A DNA stretch of 64,000 nt from Mediterraneibacter catenae (GTDB lineage: Bacteria > Bacillota > Clostridia > Lachnospirales > Lachnospiraceae): assembly GCF_008691045.1 (NCBI RefSeq), contig NZ_VMSO01000005.1, positions 1-64,000 of the forward strand, written 5' to 3'. Made by a program: the position numbers and the translations under genes. Positions 37,410-45,238 of this stretch are shown piece after piece (the stretch's first letter is position 1; each line of letters starts with the position of its first letter). The notes under the pieces are model-generated. The model was not told the DNA's origin, searched no databases, and worked only from the letters and a program-made list of their open reading frames with translations.

Positions 37410-38231
37410 TTACAGCCGCAGTTCTTCCCATTTGTCTCCCGCGCCGAACGTGCGGTGGAAACGCTCCGGCAGCTCTTTCCCGTCAAACAGCGCTTTCTGA
37501 TACTGGATGATCAGTCCTGCTGCCAGCGGCACAGCCCCTGCATAAAGACGTTTCAAAAGCTGACAGTAGTCTTTACATGCCGGATTCGGCTCAAGACTCA
37601 TCACCATCCCGTGCTTGTCCTCATAATGTCCCGCCAGTTTCAGACAGCTGAAGATCAGATTTCTCTTCGCTTTGCCCGGCGCAAGGAGTACCTTGTGGCA
37701 GAAGATCATGGAACGCATGGACTTCTCAATGAGTTCCGGTGTCATATCATTAAAAAACGGAGCGATCACAGAGGCATTCTCCATATTCGGATGAATGTGT
37801 CCGGTAGCCAGATACCTCACCGGATTGATGTAATCTTCCTTCAGAAGCATGCGGTCAAACTCCATCTCTATCTCGGAGTGACTGATCCCGCTGGTCTGAA
37901 TCATTTTCTCAATATACGGATGGCATTCACTGTCCAGTGCGAAATGACATATAAAGCCATAAATGTAAGCTCTCGCCGCGGCAGGATCTTCTGCTTTTTT
38001 GATCACTTCGACAGCATTTCTGAAAAACTCATCCGACATCTTATCGTGCAGTTCATACCCCTGTGTGTTCACCGGATTTTTCGAAAGTGCTTTATAATAA
38101 AAAAGAAGATCCGGCCCATGAACGCCGATGTCAAACAATTCCCTGTTATTCTCAATCGAACTCTGGAGCGGACGCGGCAGCGCGCTGATAACTTCTTTTC
38201 CGAACTTATAGTGTGCGTATGTTGTAGGCAT
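37410..38231 (-). CDS. Zinc-dependent phospholipase C-like protein
   Basis: This 273-residue protein has the His/Asp pattern of the family: MPTTYAHYKFGKEV, GVHGPDLLFYY, HDKMSD, CHFALDSECHPYIE and HSEIEMEFD. The start MPTTYAHY has GGGGAAG upstream; a reading frame 49 codons longer has none. No signal peptide is visible, so it may act inside the cell on an unknown phosphoester. It stands alone between the MFS gene and ssrA. Confidence 0.75.
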   Translation of the reverse strand: MPTTYAHYKFGKEVISALPRPLQSSIENNRELFDIGVHGPDLLFYYKALSKNPVNTQGYELHDKMSDEFFRNAVEVIKKAEDPAAARAYIYGFICHFALDSECHPYIEKMIQTSGISHSEIEMEFDRMLLKEDYINPVRYLATGHIHPNMENASVIAPFFNDMTPELIEKSMRSMIFCHKVLLAPGKAKRNLIFSCLKLAGHYEDKHGMVMSLEPNPACKDYCQLLKRLYAGAVPLAAGLIIQYQKALFDGKELPERFHRTFGAGDKWEELRL

Positions 38232-38395
38232 ATATCTTCCCCTTTTCTGATGCAATATTGTAGGATGCCTGCGTATCCATACTGACGCATAACTGTCCAT
38301 ACATAGTTTATTATCACATATCCCATGTAAAAAATCCAGCACTCTGAACCTTTTCAATGTTAAATTTTTGTATACCATAATTTCTGTAAGACATC

Positions 38396-38424
38396 TTGAC
38401 TTTTCCCACCTCCGGTCCTATATT
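38396..38424 (+). promoter_or_regulatory. Promoter of ssrA
   Basis: TTGACT (38396-38401), 17 bp, TATATT (38419-38424), about 62 bases before the mature 5' end. Confidence 0.7.
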
Positions 38425-38486
38425 ATATATTGTGCAGTCGTTAGCACACTTTTTTATTCTTACAGAATACTCTGTATTTAACACCA

Positions 38487-38828
38487 GGGGTTGTACTGGT
38501 TTCGACAGGGATCCTGAAGATGGAGAAGCTATCCGCAGGCTGATGCGTCAAATCGCAAACTTAAAATTAAACGCTAACGATAATTACGAATTAGCTGCAG
38601 CCTAAATGCTGCATGCCGCTCCTGATGCACTCACACATCGGGAATCCGGTATCAAACATGTGAGAAACGATGCCGGCAAAGCTTTGAGCCGGCAGGCGTA
38701 TTATGAAGCTACTGACCCTGCAAGGATGTTCGTTTCCGTGCAGCAGAGGGAATGAAAAAGAACGGACTATGATAGTAGAAGTACATGGGATGGGTTTTTG
38801 GACGCGGGTTCGATTCCCGCCAGCTCCA
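38487..38828 (+). ncRNA. ssrA: Transfer-messenger RNA
   Basis: The 5' end GGGGTTG pairs with CAGCTCC at the 3' end, next to the tRNA-like GGTTCGATTCC arm. The reading frame at 38555-38605 encodes the tag ANLKLNANDNYELAAA followed by TAA, with the usual ...LAAA degradation signal. CCA is not encoded. tmRNA frees stalled ribosomes and marks their products for ClpXP-type proteases. Confidence 0.95.
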
Positions 38829-38834
38829 CTCAAT

Positions 38835-38907
38835 GGAAACATAGCTCAGCTGGGAGAGCGCTCGCCTGACTAGCGGGAGGTCATGGGTTCGAGCCCCGTT
38901 GTTTCCA
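38835..38907 (+). tRNA. tRNA-Val (anticodon GAC)
   Basis: A 73-base cloverleaf with acceptor GGAAACA/TGTTTCC, D-arm GCTC/GAGC, anticodon loop CTGACTA (GAC), T-arm ATGGG-TTCGAGC-CCCGT and discriminator A. It lies 6 bases after ssrA. CCA is not encoded. Confidence 0.93.
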
Positions 38908-38911
38908 TTTC

Positions 38912-38984
38912 GGGGTATTAGCGCAGTTGGGAGCGCGCCACATTCGCATTGTGGAGGCCACGGGTTCGACTCCCGTATACTCCA
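38912..38984 (+). tRNA. tRNA-Ala (anticodon CGC)
   Basis: A 73-base cloverleaf with acceptor GGGGTAT/ATACTCC. This includes the G3-U70 pair that identifies alanine tRNA. The anticodon loop is TTCGCAT (CGC, reading GCG), the T-arm ACGGG-TTCGACT-CCCGT. Confidence 0.92.
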
Positions 38985-38993
38985 GCTTAAAAA

Positions 38994-39039
38994 GAGGGCA
39001 TCATTTTATCATCAAGTTGGATGGTAGAAGGATGCCCTC
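38994..39039 (+). terminator. Hairpin after the ssrA-tRNA cluster
   Basis: GAGGGCATC (38994-39002) pairs perfectly with GATGCCCTC (39031-39039). The loop is long (28 bases) and no T-run follows, so it may define or process the RNA end rather than terminate strongly. Confidence 0.4.
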
Positions 39040-39078
39040 GCCTATGCCCCAAATGACACAAAACACAGGGAGCTGCTT

Positions 39079-39669
39079 ATGAAATACAGGAATATTATAT
39101 TTGATTTTGGAAATGTAATAGGAAAATTTGACGGGAAATATATAATGGAACAGTTCTGCAGTTCGGAAGAAGACTGCAATCTGCTCTGTTCCGTTATCTA
39201 TGAAAAATGGAATGAACTTGACAAAGGAACGCTCGACTATAATGAATATGCAGAAGAATGCATACGCCGGCTGCCGGCGCGCCTGTCAGGTCAGGCCCGC
39301 GCTTTCTTTCAGGACTGGCCGCGTCACATCACCCCAATAGAAGAAACTCTGCTTTTTATCGATGAACTTGTGGAGAGAAATATCCCTGTCTATCTCCTCT
39401 CCAACGCGCCGACTTACTTTGCCGAGTGGGCTGACAGATACGAAGTACTAAAAAAATTCAGCGGCGTTGTTTTCTCCGCGCCGCTGAAAACAGCAAAACC
39501 TGATCCTGCCATGTATCAATATCTGTTCCGGACCTACTCACTTAAGCCTGAAGAGTGCTTTTTTGTCGATGATTTAAAAAGAAATATTGATGCCGGAAAG
39601 TCTCTCGGCATGGACGGCATCGTGTTTACGGGAGAGATCGGACCATTAAAGGCCGCCATCGGTTTCTGA
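39079..39669 (+). CDS. HAD-family phosphatase, YihX-like
   Basis: This 196-residue HAD hydrolase has motif I IIFDFGNVIGKFD with the nucleophile D9; Gly replaces the usual second Asp, as in YihX-type enzymes. Motif II is YLLSNAP near 110, then a Lys (TAKPDPAMY) and motif III ECFFVDDLKRNIDAGKSLGM. YihX-type enzymes remove phosphate from sugar phosphates such as glucose-1-phosphate. AGGGAG precedes the ATG. Its end overlaps the convergent lspA-like gene by 24 bases. Confidence 0.85.
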   Translation: MKYRNIIFDFGNVIGKFDGKYIMEQFCSSEEDCNLLCSVIYEKWNELDKGTLDYNEYAEECIRRLPARLSGQARAFFQDWPRHITPIEETLLFIDELVERNIPVYLLSNAPTYFAEWADRYEVLKKFSGVVFSAPLKTAKPDPAMYQYLFRTYSLKPEECFFVDDLKRNIDAGKSLGMDGIVFTGEIGPLKAAIGF

Positions 39670-40158
39670 GTGGTCCGATACAGCATCTTTCTTTTTTGAC
39701 GGCCGTAATACCGCACACGCTGTAAGGAGCCCGGCTCCTGCCGCTATAAAGAAATCCCCCAGATTGTACGTAATCTTTGCCGCCTTGTCATTTTCTACAG
39801 AAAAACCGATATAATCGACCACATATCCCCGGACAAAGCGATCAAACGTGTTGCTCCAGGCACCTGCGGCCAGCAGGCAGAATCCACTCTTTTTCCAGAA
39901 CCCTTTCCGGTGGATCAGCGAGACCGCCTGTCCCGCTGTCACTACGACTGCCGCAGCAAGCGACAGTCCCTGCACCGCCGCCGGTTTTTTGTCCAGAACA
40001 CCCATACACATACCTTTATTATGGACTCTTCTGAGAACAGCCGGACCTGCGAGCCTGCGTTCTTCCTTTTTGTCCAGATTCTGCTCTGCATATGTCTTCA
40101 ACAGCTGATCTGCTGCAAATAATCCTGCTGTCTCGATAAGAAACCACTTTCTTTTCAT
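39646..40158 (-). CDS. lspA: Signal peptidase II (lipoprotein signal peptidase)
   Basis: This 170-residue protein has four membrane helices and the two catalytic Asp motifs of the family: GAWSNTFDRFVRGYVVDYIGF and TYNLGDFFIAAG. The N-terminal DQLLK and VHNKGMCMG patterns also match. It cuts prolipoproteins at the lipobox. The usual pseudouridine synthase partner (rluD) is not adjacent. A soluble Lys/Asp/Ser tail ends it. Confidence 0.85.
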   Translation of the reverse strand: MKRKWFLIETAGLFAADQLLKTYAEQNLDKKEERRLAGPAVLRRVHNKGMCMGVLDKKPAAVQGLSLAAAVVVTAGQAVSLIHRKGFWKKSGFCLLAAGAWSNTFDRFVRGYVVDYIGFSVENDKAAKITYNLGDFFIAAGAGLLTACAVLRPSKKKDAVSDHSETDGGL

Positions 40159-40203
40159 TCTGGTACCCCGCCTGCCTTCTTATTTTCTCCGTACAACGGC
40201 TGT

Positions 40204-40836
40204 CTACTTTTCATTCAACCTGTCTGAGACTTTTTCCGCCGCATCGTTGATCTTCTCCGCAGCTTTCTGCGCCATCTCACCTGTTTTTTCCGCTGCTTTT
40301 TCCGCTATATCTCCTGTCTTCGCAGCAGCCTTCCCGGCCATATCGCCGACTTTCTTCGCAGCTTCATCGGCTTTATCTGCAACTGTCTCCGCTGCATCAG
40401 CCATCTTCTCTTTTACCTGATCGGCATAGTCATCTGCCGCCTCATCCTCCGCCTCTTCTGCCATCTCTTCAGAGGCTGTTACTTTCTCACCGCAGTACGG
40501 GCAGAATGCCATATCTCTTGCCACCATCCTGCCGCATTTGGAACATTCGGAAGCTCCTTTGATGCGTGCGATCTTTTTCTCGTATCCGGCGATCGCCGCC
40601 TCCCGGTCTTTGATCGCATCGCAGAGCCCCTGCGCGCTCTCCTCAACAGCCTCACCGGCTTTATATCTGTCGTAGATCGACTTTCCAAGTTCCATAAGGT
40701 CTACCGCATTGCCTCTTGCCAGACCACGGATCTGACTTTTAAGTCTCTGGATCTCGATCGCGTCCCCCGCCTTATTTGTCATTGTCTCGGCAGTCTCACC
40801 GATGCGTTTCCCTAAATCTTCAAAAAAATCTCTCAT
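40204..40836 (-). CDS. Zinc-ribbon protein with Ala/Lys-rich helical tail
   Basis: This 210-residue protein has an N-terminal helical part (residues 1-90) and a zinc ribbon CSKCGRMVARDMAFCPYC (about 97-114). A long acidic then repetitive tail follows (about 120-210), with 10-12-residue repeats of the KAAEKTGEMAQKAAEKI type, like amphipathic LEA-type helices. There is no signal peptide. GAAAGGAGAAGATCAGT precedes the ATG. I do not recognise a function. Confidence 0.65.
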   Translation of the reverse strand: MRDFFEDLGKRIGETAETMTNKAGDAIEIQRLKSQIRGLARGNAVDLMELGKSIYDRYKAGEAVEESAQGLCDAIKDREAAIAGYEKKIARIKGASECSKCGRMVARDMAFCPYCGEKVTASEEMAEEAEDEAADDYADQVKEKMADAAETVADKADEAAKKVGDMAGKAAAKTGDIAEKAAEKTGEMAQKAAEKINDAAEKVSDRLNEK

Positions 40837-41085
40837 ACTGATCTTCTCCTTTCCCTATTCACACTGCTTTTTTTCACAGTATAACTGAACACTTTAATAG
40901 TATTCATTATAACCTATTATCTGTCAACTTCAATAAAATAGCGGTGATTTTATACTTTTTTAACGTCTCCGGAGGTTCTATCTTCTCTTCTGAAAACATA
41001 TCTGCAAACATACATGATCCATGTCCCGCATATGATGATTCAGATATAATTCACAAACCCGTATTATCCTGAAGGAGGAACTGCT

Positions 41086-42795
41086 ATGCCAACAGATACT
41101 GAAACCTGCAGGGAATATATCCTCTCGGAAGACTACCGCGATTTTATCGGCAATCACGTCCGCACTTCTTTTTTCGACAGTATCATGCAGACCGGGCACT
41201 GTGAACAGGATGCCGGCTTCGGATACAAGTGCTTCTATCTGCCGGCATCATCGGTCGATCCTGTCACTCTTCCGAAATTTTCATATAACTCCATACCGAA
41301 ATGCTATGCTCCTGTCAGCATGGAAACATTGAATCAGACCGGAATTCTTCCCGTTCAGAATTATCCTACTCTGCAATTAAAAGGCAGCGGTGTACTGATC
41401 GGGTTTCTGGACAGCGGGATCGATTATTCCAATACAATCTTCCGAAATCTCGACGGCTCTACCCGGATCGCCGCCATATGGGATCAGACCGTACAGAGCA
41501 GCACTCCGCCGCAGGCTTTTTCATACGGCAGTGAATTCACCCGTGAACAGATCAATGAAGCGCTTCTGTCCGAGAATCCACTCGAGATTGTCCCGTCGAC
41601 AGACGATACAGGCCACGGTACTTATGCCGCAAGCCTTGCTGCCGGAGGAGCAGATGTCGGAGAACAGTTTCTGGGAGCTGCGCCGGAAGCTTCTATTGCG
41701 GTCGTGAAATTAAAGCAGGCAAAACAGTATCTGCGGAACTATTATTATATTCCCGACAATACCGTATGTTATCAGGAGACAGACATAATGCTGGGACTTA
41801 AATTCCTGAATGACCTGGCTGATTCTCTTGAAATGCCTCTTGTCGTATGTATCACATGCGGCACCACTATGGGCGGACATATCGGCACGCTCCCTCTCTC
41901 GTTTCTGATTGATGGCTACAGTACCATTGCAAATCATATCACCGTGATCGGCACGGGAAATGAAGCAGACAAACGTCATCACTACTTCAACACTATTGAG
42001 AACGAGAGGGATACAAAAACAGTGGAGATCAGAGTCGGAGAGAATGTATCGGGCTTCTCGATGGAGCTGTGGACCGAAGTACCAAACATCCTCTCCATAT
42101 CTATCATTTCTCCGTCCGGAGAAAACACTTCTCGTATCCCGTTCCGCGTAGGAGCGAGCGCAGAGATAGATTTTCTCTTTGAGCGGACGAAAGTGGCAGT
42201 CGACTATCGCCTCCTCGTGGAAAAAAGCAGTTCCGAACTGGTATTTTTCCGTTTTAACGCACCCGCTCCCGGCATCTGGAAGATCATCGTAGAGCCTCTT
42301 TCCATTGCAGACGGGCGTTTCCACATCTGGCTGCCCATGACAGAATTCTTAAGCGGAGAAGTATTTTTCCTGGAGTCTGACCCATACTACACACTAACAA
42401 ATCCTGCGAATGTAGACAGTCCTGTCGTCGTCTCCTATTATGACGGAAATACAGGCGCTGTCTCTCAGACATCAGGCAGGGGATATACGCGTACAAACCG
42501 CATGAAGCCTGATATCACGGCTCCCGGTGTCAATGTCACCGGCGCGGTCTCCGGCGGAAGGTTTTCTTCCCGCTCCGGTTCCTGTATCTCAGCCGCGATA
42601 ACAGCCGGAGCGGTAGCCCTGATGCTGGAATGGCTGCTCGATATCCAGGAAGTTCCGGGGATAGATTCTTTTCAGATCAAAAGTCTCCTGATCCTCGGAG
42701 CCGTACGTCCGAAAACAATGGAATATCCGAATCGGGAATGGGGATACGGACAGCTTAATCTTTACAATACCTTCGAGGCAATGCGTCAGTTATAA
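41086..42795 (+). CDS. Subtilase (S8) family protein with Cys at the catalytic Ser position
   Basis: This 569-residue protein has the subtilisin Asp (D109, GFLDSGIDYS), His (H177, DTGHGTYAAS) and oxyanion Asn (N292, GTGNEAD). The nucleophile motif, GTSxA in subtilases, reads GSCIS, placing C500 (TGT, 42583-42585) at the Ser position; the spacing to the following ITAG is normal. No signal peptide is visible, as in the Csp-type clostridial germination proteases. It may be a cysteine-nucleophile protease or a pseudoprotease. AAGGAGGAACTGCT precedes the ATG. Confidence 0.85.
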   Translation: MPTDTETCREYILSEDYRDFIGNHVRTSFFDSIMQTGHCEQDAGFGYKCFYLPASSVDPVTLPKFSYNSIPKCYAPVSMETLNQTGILPVQNYPTLQLKGSGVLIGFLDSGIDYSNTIFRNLDGSTRIAAIWDQTVQSSTPPQAFSYGSEFTREQINEALLSENPLEIVPSTDDTGHGTYAASLAAGGADVGEQFLGAAPEASIAVVKLKQAKQYLRNYYYIPDNTVCYQETDIMLGLKFLNDLADSLEMPLVVCITCGTTMGGHIGTLPLSFLIDGYSTIANHITVIGTGNEADKRHHYFNTIENERDTKTVEIRVGENVSGFSMELWTEVPNILSISIISPSGENTSRIPFRVGASAEIDFLFERTKVAVDYRLLVEKSSSELVFFRFNAPAPGIWKIIVEPLSIADGRFHIWLPMTEFLSGEVFFLESDPYYTLTNPANVDSPVVVSYYDGNTGAVSQTSGRGYTRTNRMKPDITAPGVNVTGAVSGGRFSSRSGSCISAAITAGAVALMLEWLLDIQEVPGIDSFQIKSLLILGAVRPKTMEYPNREWGYGQLNLYNTFEAMRQL

Positions 42796-42816
42796 GATAA
42801 CCCGTCATAAAACAGT

Positions 42817-42860
42817 ATTAAGCGCAGTGCACGACTTGTAGCCCGTGCACTGCGCTTAAT
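42817..42860. terminator. Bidirectional terminator between subtilase and clpX
   Basis: ATTAAGCGCAGTGCACG (42817-42833) and CGTGCACTGCGCTTAAT (42844-42860) form a perfect 17-bp stem with a 10-base loop between two convergent genes. Confidence 0.8.
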
Positions 42861-42930
42861 ATATTACATTTTTATATTGCTATAATATAATCTGTTTTCC
42901 GGCGGTTTCATTGAACCTGCCTCTTTCATC

Positions 42931-44415
42931 CTACTCCAGCCTGGGTACTTCCTGACCTCTTAATCGGATGATCGGTCCTCCGGTACCCTCGATATATTCC
43001 CTCGTGATCACGACCTCTCCAATGCTGTCATCCTTCGGGATCTCGTACATAATATCCAGCATGAACTCCTCGATGATGGCTCTCAGGGCACGTGCTCCGG
43101 TATCTTTCTCCATAGCCTTCTCTGCAATGGCTGACAGGGCTCCCTCGTCAAAGTCAAGTTTCACCTCATCGAGAGCGAGAAGCTTCTGATACTGTTTTAA
43201 GATGGCGTTCCTTGGCTCTTTCAATATCTTGACCATCATATCTTTGTCAAGCGGTTTCAATGTAAATATGACAGGCAGACGTCCCAGGAACTCCGGAATC
43301 ATGCCGAATTTTCTCAAATCTTCAACTGTCACCTTTGACAGAAGATCCTTATCATGCTCGAACTTATCTTTCAGTTCCGAGTTAAATCCCATCGAAGTCT
43401 TCTTCTGCAGACGTTCCTTTATGATCTCCTCGAGATCCGGGAATGCACCACCGCAGATAAAGAGTATATTCTTCGTATTGACAGTCGTCAGCGGAACCAT
43501 TGCATTCTTGCTGTTCGCCCCAACGGGTACTTCTACATCGCTGCCTTCCAGGAGCTTGAGCATTCCCTGCTGAACGGACTCTCCGCTCACATCCCTCTGA
43601 TTCGAATTATGTTTCTTTGCGATCTTATCGATCTCATCGATAAAGATGATTCCCTGTTCAGCCTTTTCCACATCATTGTCTGCAGCGGCAAGCAGCTTGG
43701 AAACAACGCTCTCGATATCATCACCTATGTATCCCGCCTCTGTAAGAGACGTTGCGTCTGTGATCGCAAGCGGCACATCAAGCAGTCTGGCCAGTGTCTT
43801 GACCAGGTATGTCTTTCCACTTCCCGTCGGTCCGATCATGAGCATATTTGATTTCTCAATCTCGATATCGTCCATGGTATCCGTAGCAACCCGCTTATAG
43901 TGATTGTACACTGCCACAGACATGGCCTTTTTCGCATATTCCTGCCCGACTACATACTCATCGAGTTTTGCCTTGATCTTATGCGGAGCCGGAATATCTT
44001 TAATATCAAGCTTGTGGAACTCCTTCGGCTTTTCCTTTTTCTTCTTGACAGTCCGGGGTTTCGGCTGCATGTTCTCCAAATCTGACATATTGAAAAGCTG
44101 AACGCCCGGCATATTCATCAGACGGCTCAGATCCACTGAACCGTTAGTCATAGCATCAAAACTTCTTTGCATACAGTCCGGACACACAGTGATATTATTC
44201 GGAAGGTCAATCATCTTTCCTGTTATGCTTTCCGGACGATGACAGATAAAACAGACCTTCTCATACTCTCTGTCGTCTTTCTCTTCAGAAGTGCTGCCCT
44301 TTCCCGTATTCTCAGCAGACACGACTTCACTTTTCTGATCCGGATCAGAATGGCTGCCGTGCCCGTCATTTTCTTTATCTTCCTCATCTACTAAGATGAA
44401 ATCATTGTCTGACAT
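42931..44415 (-). CDS. clpX: ClpX-family AAA+ unfoldase, divergent form
   Basis: This 494-residue AAA+ protein follows ClpX: a C4 zinc finger (C55, C58, C78, C81), Walker A at 195-202 (GPTGSGKT), pore loop GYIG (228-231), Walker B IIFIDEID (D260-E261) and a ClpP-docking loop MGF (342-344) in place of IGF. A 50-residue acidic N-terminal extension and a Lys-rich linker (about 120-135) are unusual. Sensor 2 reads GARALR, not GARGLR. There is no clpP beside it. It may be the cell's ClpX or a second paralogue. Confidence 0.8.
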   Translation of the reverse strand: MSDNDFILVDEEDKENDGHGSHSDPDQKSEVVSAENTGKGSTSEEKDDREYEKVCFICHRPESITGKMIDLPNNITVCPDCMQRSFDAMTNGSVDLSRLMNMPGVQLFNMSDLENMQPKPRTVKKKKEKPKEFHKLDIKDIPAPHKIKAKLDEYVVGQEYAKKAMSVAVYNHYKRVATDTMDDIEIEKSNMLMIGPTGSGKTYLVKTLARLLDVPLAITDATSLTEAGYIGDDIESVVSKLLAAADNDVEKAEQGIIFIDEIDKIAKKHNSNQRDVSGESVQQGMLKLLEGSDVEVPVGANSKNAMVPLTTVNTKNILFICGGAFPDLEEIIKERLQKKTSMGFNSELKDKFEHDKDLLSKVTVEDLRKFGMIPEFLGRLPVIFTLKPLDKDMMVKILKEPRNAILKQYQKLLALDEVKLDFDEGALSAIAEKAMEKDTGARALRAIIEEFMLDIMYEIPKDDSIGEVVITREYIEGTGGPIIRLRGQEVPRLE

Positions 44416-44489
44416 ATTAATTCCCTTCTGCACTTAGTTAGTGTCCGGCTGTCCGCAGTTCTCTTCCAGACGGAACATCCGGCTTTTTT

Positions 44490-44518
44490 ATTATAGTACA
44501 CTTATAAAAGTTATACAA
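44490..44518 (-). promoter_or_regulatory. Promoter of the clpX-like gene
   Basis: TTGTAT (44518-44513), 17 bp, TATAAT (44495-44490) on the minus strand, 75 bases before the ATG. Confidence 0.65.
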
Positions 44519-44540
44519 ATGAACTTTTTCTAAAGCTGCA

Positions 44541-45221
44541 CTACTGTACTTCCTGCAGTCTCAGTCCCGCTGTATCCGTCACAGGAAGAGAAAATACAAC
44601 GGAGCGTGCCTTACTCGCGAGTCCCGCATGATCCATAATAGATTTCATGATCGCGTTCTTGGACTCTGTCTTAGTGACGATCAGAATAAGCTCTTTCTCA
44701 TCTGCAATAGATACGCCGAGGAACTTTTCCGCCCGCTCGAGCCCTGTCCCCTTTGCATGGATCACCGTTCCCCCTCCGGCGCCCTCTGCTCTGGCAGCCT
44801 CCATCACTTCCTCGCTGTGTCCGTGATTTGCCACTACGATAATAAGTTCATAATTTGTATTTTTCATGACGCTCTCCTCTATTTTTTCAATCTTCTGTCC
44901 GTCAGTCAGGAAATGCAGCACCTTCCTGCCTCCCACACTGGATAGCGGCATCAGAAAGGCGATACCCGTACCCGGAACATCGATCTGGAATCTGTCCTCA
45001 AGCTCTCTCTTCACCTGCTTCCATGTCTCATTCGATACCACAGTCAGAGTCACCATCTTCTCTGTTACCTCAAGCCCGAAATAATCGAGCGTCTCACTGG
45101 TCGCAGTCCCCTGCGCCAGAGTACACAGGATGGACGACAAACCAATCTTTTCGTAACATGCCAGAAGTCTGCGTCCTACAGATCTCTTTGCAACTGTCAT
45201 CAGCATATATATCTCGCTCAT
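44541..45221 (-). CDS. Tandem PII-like regulatory protein
   Basis: This 226-residue protein is made of two PII-like (GlnB-fold) units, about residues 1-108 and 120-226. The parallel lines are LACYEKIGLSSILCTLAQGTA against MEAARAEGAGGGTVIHAKGTG, and MVTLTVVSNETWKQVKRELEDRF against ELILIVTKTESKNAIMKSIMDHAG. PII proteins are normally trimers of single units that sense nucleotides. It starts 18 bases after the DUF1538 gene, with GGGAGG upstream, and is probably its regulatory partner. Confidence 0.75.
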   Translation of the reverse strand: MSEIYMLMTVAKRSVGRRLLACYEKIGLSSILCTLAQGTATSETLDYFGLEVTEKMVTLTVVSNETWKQVKRELEDRFQIDVPGTGIAFLMPLSSVGGRKVLHFLTDGQKIEKIEESVMKNTNYELIIVVANHGHSEEVMEAARAEGAGGGTVIHAKGTGLERAEKFLGVSIADEKELILIVTKTESKNAIMKSIMDHAGLASKARSVVFSLPVTDTAGLRLQEVQ

Positions 45222-45238
45222 AGTGATAGTCCTCCCTG

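Noticed and set aside
38396-38605. 69-codon ORF upstream of the tRNA genes
   Set aside because: Only its last 16 codons are translated, as the tmRNA tag; the rest is promoter and tmRNA structure.
38487-38984. Integration site for a mobile element at the ssrA/tRNA cluster
   Set aside because: There is no integrase and no direct repeat of the ssrA or tRNA 3' ends downstream.
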